Source of the DNA: Abelmoschus esculentus
Lineage: Eukaryota; Streptophyta; Magnoliopsida; Malvales; Malvaceae
Length of the DNA: 64,000 bases
Reading direction: 5' to 3'
NCBI GenBank assembly: GCA_035048815.1
Contig: JAUCBN010000023.1
Coordinates: forward strand, 8,191,501-8,255,500
Shown: in pieces, positions 58,564 to 64,000 of the stretch
How the letters are laid out: each line of letters opens with the position of its first letter
How positions within the stretch are numbered: position 1 is the stretch's first letter
Program-made: the position numbers and the translations under genes
Notes under the pieces: generated by a model
The model's input: the letters and a program-made list of their open reading frames with translations, nothing else
What the model was told of the DNA's origin: nothing
The model's database searches: none

Positions 58564-60900
58564 TAGAAACCTTTAATCTAGTAGTTTTGAAAACTATATT
58601 TTATAAAATTTAATTAATTAAAATATTTAAAATAATTATGATCAAAGTTAAAAGAATGACTTCTAAAAGTCAATATTGGACATATTGAGTGGGATAGAGG
58701 GAGTATGTAATATATGATTCCTGTGATACGTAAATAAATGTATGAAGAAAATGTAAAACCTTTAGTGTAATGTCTCTAGTAATGCAGTGCATGTCTAGTT
58801 GCTGTCTACTTTGATCTCTATTTTGTTTTAAACTAATCAACCGGACCTTGACATCTCACTTGAATCTGTGCTGCATAATGTTGATGAGCAAACTGTTCGG
58901 AGTCTGAATGGGTGTAGGGTTGCTGATCAAATCCTTAAACTTGTTCCAAATGTTGAGGTGAATATTTCATATGCCTTCCCACACTTGTTTTATTATTTAT
59001 CTAATTTTGTAGTCTTCTAATCTTTCTCACAATTGCAGCACTTCCGTATGACGCTTAGATGTTTGAAGTTCTGGGCGAAGAGGCGTGGAATTTATTCCAA
59101 TGTAAGTTTGGTACTTTTTTCTTCGTCATATTTTCTTTAAAATCGTGTTCCTAATTTTCTGCCTTTACTTTATAGGTTATTGGATTCCTAGGAGGTGTAA
59201 ATTTGGCACTTCTAGTTGCACGTGTGTGCCAACTTTATCCCAATGCAGTACCTAGTATGCTGGTTTCTCGCTTTTTTAGAGTATATACTCAATGGAGGTG
59301 GCCAAACCCTGTTATGTTGTGTTCAATAGAAGAGAATGAACTGGATTTCCTGTCTGGGATCCTCGCAAGAATCATCGTGACCGTTTCCATCTGATGCCTA
59401 TAATAACTCCTGCATACCCTTGCATGAATTCTAGTTACAATGTCTCTTTAAGCACTCTTCATGTTATGATGGAACAGTTCCAATTTGGTAATAGAATATG
59501 TGAGATGAGATAGCACATGGCTCTTTTGTCTATGTCTAGCTGCTTAGGTTGAAGTTTTATCTGTTGTTGACATATATTAATGACTTGATCATTTTAGCTT
59601 TGTGTAGGAGATTGAGCTAAAGAAAGCTCAATGGAGTGCTTTGTATGAGCCTCATCTTTTCTTTGAGGCATACAAAAACTATCTACAAGTTTGACATAAT
59701 TTCTGCAGATGCTGATGATTTGTTGGCATGGAAAGGTTGGGTGGAGTCACGACTTAGCCAGCTTACCTTGAAGGTGAACATTAACTTGTCCATTGGGTGG
59801 GTGGGTGGGTGGGTTACTCTATTGAGCTTTAAGCTGCTTGCTTTATTTAGTTATTAATGACTGAAGATGATGTTTCTTTTTCACGCTGCAGACAGAGCGG
59901 GACACAAATGGAATGTTGCAGTGTCACCCTTACCCAAATGAGTATGTCGATACATCGAAGCAGTTCCCACATTGTGCTTTCTTCTTGGGCTTGCAGAGGA
60001 AAGAGGACGATAGCGGTCTAGATGGTCAACAATTTGACATTCCTGGAACAGTTGATGAGTTTAGACAAGAGATAAACATGTACATGTATTGGAAACCATG
60101 AATGGATATTTATGTTTCTCATGTTCGTAGGAGGCAGCTCCCTGCCTTTGTTTTCCCTGATGGATATAGGCGGCCTCGATCATCGAGGCATCCAAGCTAG
60201 CATACTGGAAGAACTTGTGAAGAAGTCACAAGGCCCCGCTCAGGCTCTGCAGAAAGACAAATTAAGAGAAAACATGATGACACAGTTCGATGAAAAATTG
60301 AACAAGATGGAGAAGCGAGCCTCCATTACCCCCCCAAGAATGAAGTCTGTTTCTCCAGATATTATTATTACAAGCAATTCTTGTGGAACATCTCATATTA
60401 GTAATGTTCAAGCAGTTATGGCAGACTTTTTAGCTGTAGATAATTCATGGTTAGCTAGAAATTTAGAATCAGCTGAGCAGATGAGTGTATCGGTTAGGCA
60501 GGAGTTGCTTTCTTCATGTGAAGTTCATGATTGTGAAATAAGGGAAACATGTAAGGCTGGATTGAATCAAGAGGAAACTGCAGATTTGGCAACAGATTTG
60601 ATCCATGATCCAGAAACTGCATCTTCTAGGAGAACTTTTAATTGGAAAGGAGTTGTTGAGGTCAATCAAGATGTGGCCAAAGCATGTACACAAATGGTGA
60701 GTTTCTTTGTTTGAGGTATTTGGGTTAAAGATTTAGATGAAGGCAGCATATGCAGTGCTGATTTGGAATTGCTTCTGGAAAATGGACATCTGAATGCAAG
60801 TGCCGTTTTCCAATGCAGCAGCTTGTCTGAGGAATTAAAGGTTTTGAATCCAACTTTTAGACATAAATTACTTAAATTAGTTCTGTCTTCTACTTTATAG
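57083..60900 (+). pseudogene. PAPS4: Nuclear poly(A) polymerase (PAPS4-type) pseudogene, introns retained
   Basis: Exons 57083-57214, 57597-57701, 58096-58158, 58254-58415, 58844-58957, 59039-59101, 59176-59504, 59608-59773, and 59892 onward match a plant poly(A) polymerase from METQSSNGSLPLHSQPPKNY through DIDTLCVGPSYVNRE, SIDLLYA, TVRSLNGCRVADQILKLVP, LRCLKFWAKRRG and PIITPAYPCMNSSYNVS to the Ser-rich C-terminus. Lesions: the exon after LEK (about 25 residues before IVKNW) is absent; the nucleotidyltransferase motif Phe-Gly-Ser-Tyr-Arg-Leu-Gly reads FESYLG; the acceptor before 58844 is CG; there is a one-base deletion near 59343; a likely lost donor at 59505; a one-base insertion giving TGA at 59692; and a Gly-to-stop change at 60099. 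Retained introns mean it arose by DNA duplication, not retroposition. Poly(A) polymerases add 3' tails to mRNA; this copy cannot. Confidence 0.92.
58529..58561. repeat. (TA)n microsatellite in a pseudogene intron
   Basis: About 16 uninterrupted TA units in the poly(A) polymerase pseudogene intron before the exon at 58844. A (GGGT)n run of five units lies at about 59795-59812 in a later intron. Confidence 0.9.
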
Positions 60901-61113
60901 CTCTGGTTCTCTTGGTGTTTTGCAATCTGTAGAGGTTAGTTTCTTTGTTCCTTGTCTTTTATGCTGTATTGTCTTCTATAATTTGGGCTCAACCCGGGAA
61001 AATATCTATTTTAGCTTGCCGTGTACACGATTCGGGTGAAAAAAATCCCGAACAAATGTCCGGTTATTTACTTTTGAGTAGTCAGATTAGATATTTTACA
61101 CCCTTAATGCTAG

Positions 61114-64000
61114 TCACATGTTGTCGCCTTCCTCATATCTCTTACTACCCTTGTAGTTGGAAAAATAAGTGGCACCTGTACCGACACCACCGAGAAGTGG
61201 AGCAACGTCGAATTCTCTTCCCACTCTTTTGGCTTCCTGTCCATCCTCTTGACACCAGCTTTGGAGCACATGCAAAACTTCCTTCATTGAAGGCCTTGTT
61301 GAAGGCGATGCACGGGTACAGACGATCCCGACCTTGAATACCATAATCATTTCTTCCAAGCAAGATGATTCTTTTACACCCGGATCAAGTACTTCAGCAA
61401 TTAATTTATCCTCGAAGGAGTGTTGTCGTGCCCATTCCACTAGCCCAATATCGACATCATTCGCGCTATTGGCTTCTCGTCCGGTCACCAATTCGAGAAG
61501 CACAACTCCGAAGCTGTAGACGTCGACCTTTGTATCGACTTTCGTCGTATAGGCGTACTCTGTTACAGAAATGACTATTTTGAGTTAAAAGGGTTAATGC
61601 AATCAATCAAGGTTTGAAGTTTGAACATATATGTTTGTACCTGGGGCAAGGTAACCAAAAGAGCCTGCAATTGTAGACATTGTGTCACAACTTGCATGCT
61701 TGGCTAGTATCTTTGCAAGTCCAAAATCTGCAATTTTGGCCTTGAATTCATTGTCCAACAAAATATTGCTCGATTTAACGTCACGATGGATGATCGGTGT
61801 CGAACATTCGTGATGCATGTAACACAGTCCTTGTGCAGCTCCGACTGCAATTTTCAACCTCGTCTGCCAATCCAAGACAGTACGTCGACTTGGAAACGAC
61901 CTTTGATTCCCATGAAGCCATCTATCAAGGCTCTGATTCTCCATATACTCATACACCAAAAGCTTCGAATCCTCACTCGATATACAACACAATAGCTTCA
62001 CTATGTTGCGATGGCGAATGCTTCCCAGTATTTCGACTTCCGCCAAAAACTCTTGCTCGAGTTTGTGATCCAGTTTCTTACAGTTCTCGATTTTCTTCAC
62101 CGCAACCGATTCACCCAAACCACCCGAACGGTCGATCTCAATCCGGTAAACCTTCCCTGAGCCGCCGACTCCAACAAGATTATTGTCTATCAAATTCGAC
62201 AATATGTTCCCTTCATCGAAATTCAATCTTTGGAAAGAGGTCAGCTTCCATGTCTCGGAATATTGTGAACTCTTTTCCCTCTTATAGTTTCTAACATAGA
62301 AGAATACCACTAGAAAGATAACTATGGAAACAAGGACAGCAAGTGATGCAATCAGTGCAACATATTTCGACGATAATTTCTCCGTCCGGTTGTGTTTCGA
62401 GATCAAATTGCAATCCCGAAGCTTTACTTTCGGATAATCTGCACATAGACCAACATTGTTTAGGAAGCTGTTTTCATATGCAAGATTATCAAGCTGTTCT
62501 GGGATTTTCCCAGAAAGTTCATTTGATGATAAATTGAGTGAAGTTAGCCTCAATTTTCCAATGCCGTCAGGAATTTCTCCCGAAAATTGGTTTGCCGATA
62601 AATCCAAGTTGATCAAATCGGGTAAAGATCCAATCGCGGCAGGGATTTGACCTGAAAGTTTGTTATTGGAGACGTTTAATGTGTTCAAAGATTCCCACGA
62701 GATGATCTCCGATGGTAGTTCGCCGGAAAATCCATTGCCGTCGAGAAGTAAAGTGATGAGTTTAGAAAGATATGTTATTTCCTTTGGGATTTCGCCGGAG
62801 AATAAATTGTTGCTGGCTTTAAAGACGACCAAACTCGACCACGAAGAGATTCCGGTGGGGATTCGGCCGGAGAACTTGTTGTCGCTGATTTCGACCCTCG
62901 ACATATTCCATGAAACTTCGCTCGGTAATTCGCCGGAAAACGAGTTATTGCTTAACGTCAAAGCCGACAAATTGAAACTTCTCCATAAACCCGACGGAAT
63001 CTCGCCGGAAAACTTGTTGTTCTGAAGCTGAAAATTCAGCAAACTCCGACAATCCCCAAGCGATCTCGGAATTTCACCTTCGAGATTGTTTGTATGAGCG
63101 ACCAATCCTTGTAAGACACCGCCGGCGCATAGATTTCGCGGCAATTCGCCGCTGAACCGATTATCCGAAACCTCGAACGCTTCAAGCTTCGAATAAGCCC
63201 CGAACTCCGACGGCAAAACTCCGGTCAACTTGTTCTGAAAAACCCTGAAATCTCTCAGCGCCGGCAGTGAAGCAATCCCCGCCGGCAACTCCCCTGTCAA
63301 CTGATTCGAAAACAAGCTGAAAAAACGTAAAGACTGTAACTTTCCGAAGCCTTCAGGAATTGTACCGGTCAAATTATTCTGGGAAAGATCAACTTCAACC
63401 AAATTCAAAGCTTCGATTTCTCTGGGTATCTGACTTGAAAGATGATTTTTGAAGAGATAAACAAGAGTTAGATTCTCGAAAGAAAATAAACTACTGGGAA
63501 TCGGACCTTCCAAATTGTTTATAGACAAATCGAAATGCTGTAAACTCGAAAGATTGTTGAAACTTTCCGGGATTTCTCCGATCAAATTTGTTCCCGCCAT
63601 CCATAAATACCACAATTTCTTCAAAAATCCGAACTCCCGAGGTATTTCCATGGCGATAAAAGGATTATACGCCATACCCAGTTCTTCGAGATTCGACAAA
63701 TTAGCAATTTCTTTAGGAAATGTTCCATTGAAAAGGTTTAGGTGTATGTATAGCCTTTGCAGTACTGGGAATTTTCCGATACTCGGTGGGATTTCCCCGG
63801 AAAAATTATTGGCACTAATATCAAGCGAAATCAAAGTCGATAACCGGTCAATATCAGAAGGAATTTGTCCGGTGAAATAGTTTTGAGAAAGGTCTAAGAA
63901 TTGAAGCTTTGAACAATTGTAAAGCGTTATTGGGAATTCTCCAGGGATGAAATTCAAGGCGAGGTCGAGGAAAGTGAGGTTTTTGAGGTCACAAATCGAC
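61114..64000 (-). CDS. HSL3: LRR receptor-like kinase, subfamily XI, HSL3/NUT type (5' end outside window)
   Basis: Partial gene; the start lies beyond 64000. Exons on the minus strand are 61641 to >64000 and 61114-61559, with an 81-base intron inside the kinase domain (GYLAP then EYAYTTKVD). About 934 residues are visible. First come some 20 leucine-rich repeats with the SGEIP signature (from SICDLKNLTFLDLALNFIPG), then NLAYENSFLNNVGLCADYP, a transmembrane segment (VALIASLAVLVSIVIFLVVF, near 62290-62365), and a Ser/Thr kinase domain with GVGGSGKVY, VAVKKI, HRDVKSSN and DFGLA all intact. The closest remembered relative is Arabidopsis At5g25930, HSL3/NUT, the plasma-membrane receptor for CTNIP/SCREW peptides in immunity and stress. 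Ligand assignment is inference. The 3' end is about 0.2 kb from the end of the poly(A) polymerase pseudogene, tail to tail. Confidence 0.92.

Noticed and set aside
61797..62294. 165-residue open frame on the plus strand inside the receptor kinase gene
   Set aside because: It is antisense to the kinase and juxtamembrane coding sequence, has no recognisable domain, and its openness follows from the sense codon usage.

Overview
This is nuclear DNA from a flowering plant, most probably a eudicot of the cotton family (Gossypium is my best guess, not confirmed). The reasons are multi-exon genes with GT/AG introns, plant-only families (BELL homeobox, RTE1, DUF3511, vacuolar processing enzyme, LRR-XI receptor kinase), the plant snRNA promoter code, and very AT-rich intergenic DNA full of small transposons and one large LTR. 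Nothing bacterial, viral or organellar was recognised.

Layout. 322-4611 (-) is a nine-exon NIPA9-type magnesium transporter gene whose first intron is filled by a four-copy tandem repeat. 4612-10746 is intergenic and carries several hAT-type elements and a SINE. 10747-11121 (-) is a DUF3511 gene. 15046-15854 (+) is an RTE1/RTH-family gene. 21780-23784 (+) is an ATH1-type BELL homeobox gene. It converges on an eleven-exon NDL1-type (Ndr family) gene at 24668-27718 (-). 27719-43423 is a 15.7 kb gene-free stretch made mostly of MITEs, foldback elements and a 2.18 kb solo LTR with a 5-bp target-site duplication. 43424-45884 (+) is a vegetative-type vacuolar processing enzyme (legumain) gene.

50.8-56.7 kb is a small-RNA locus. 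It holds two U2 snRNA genes, each with the plant upstream sequence element, TATA box and 3' box, plus one good tRNA-Asp gene and tRNA pseudogenes. Each U2 gene follows a fragment of an Aurora kinase gene. The tRNA / Aurora fragment / U2 order occurs twice, so this is a diverged segmental duplication. Between the two units lie a truncated U2 promoter and a calcineurin-binding-protein-like pseudogene.

57083-60900 (+) is an unprocessed, heavily mutated poly(A) polymerase pseudogene. 61114 to the right edge (-) is an LRR receptor kinase of the HSL3/NUT type, cut by the window end.

The neighbouring genes have unrelated roles (Mg transport, ethylene signalling, meristem transcription, G-protein/auxin signalling, vacuolar proteolysis, peptide perception), and nothing suggests a functional cluster. 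I found no convincing new biological system. The most useful observations are the duplicated U2 cassette, the RTE1-like protein that has lost a conserved Asn-Cys-His motif, the transposon families defined by clean target-site duplications, and the gene relics. Exon coordinates were derived by hand from splice sites and reading frame; family names come from remembered protein sequences, with no database search.
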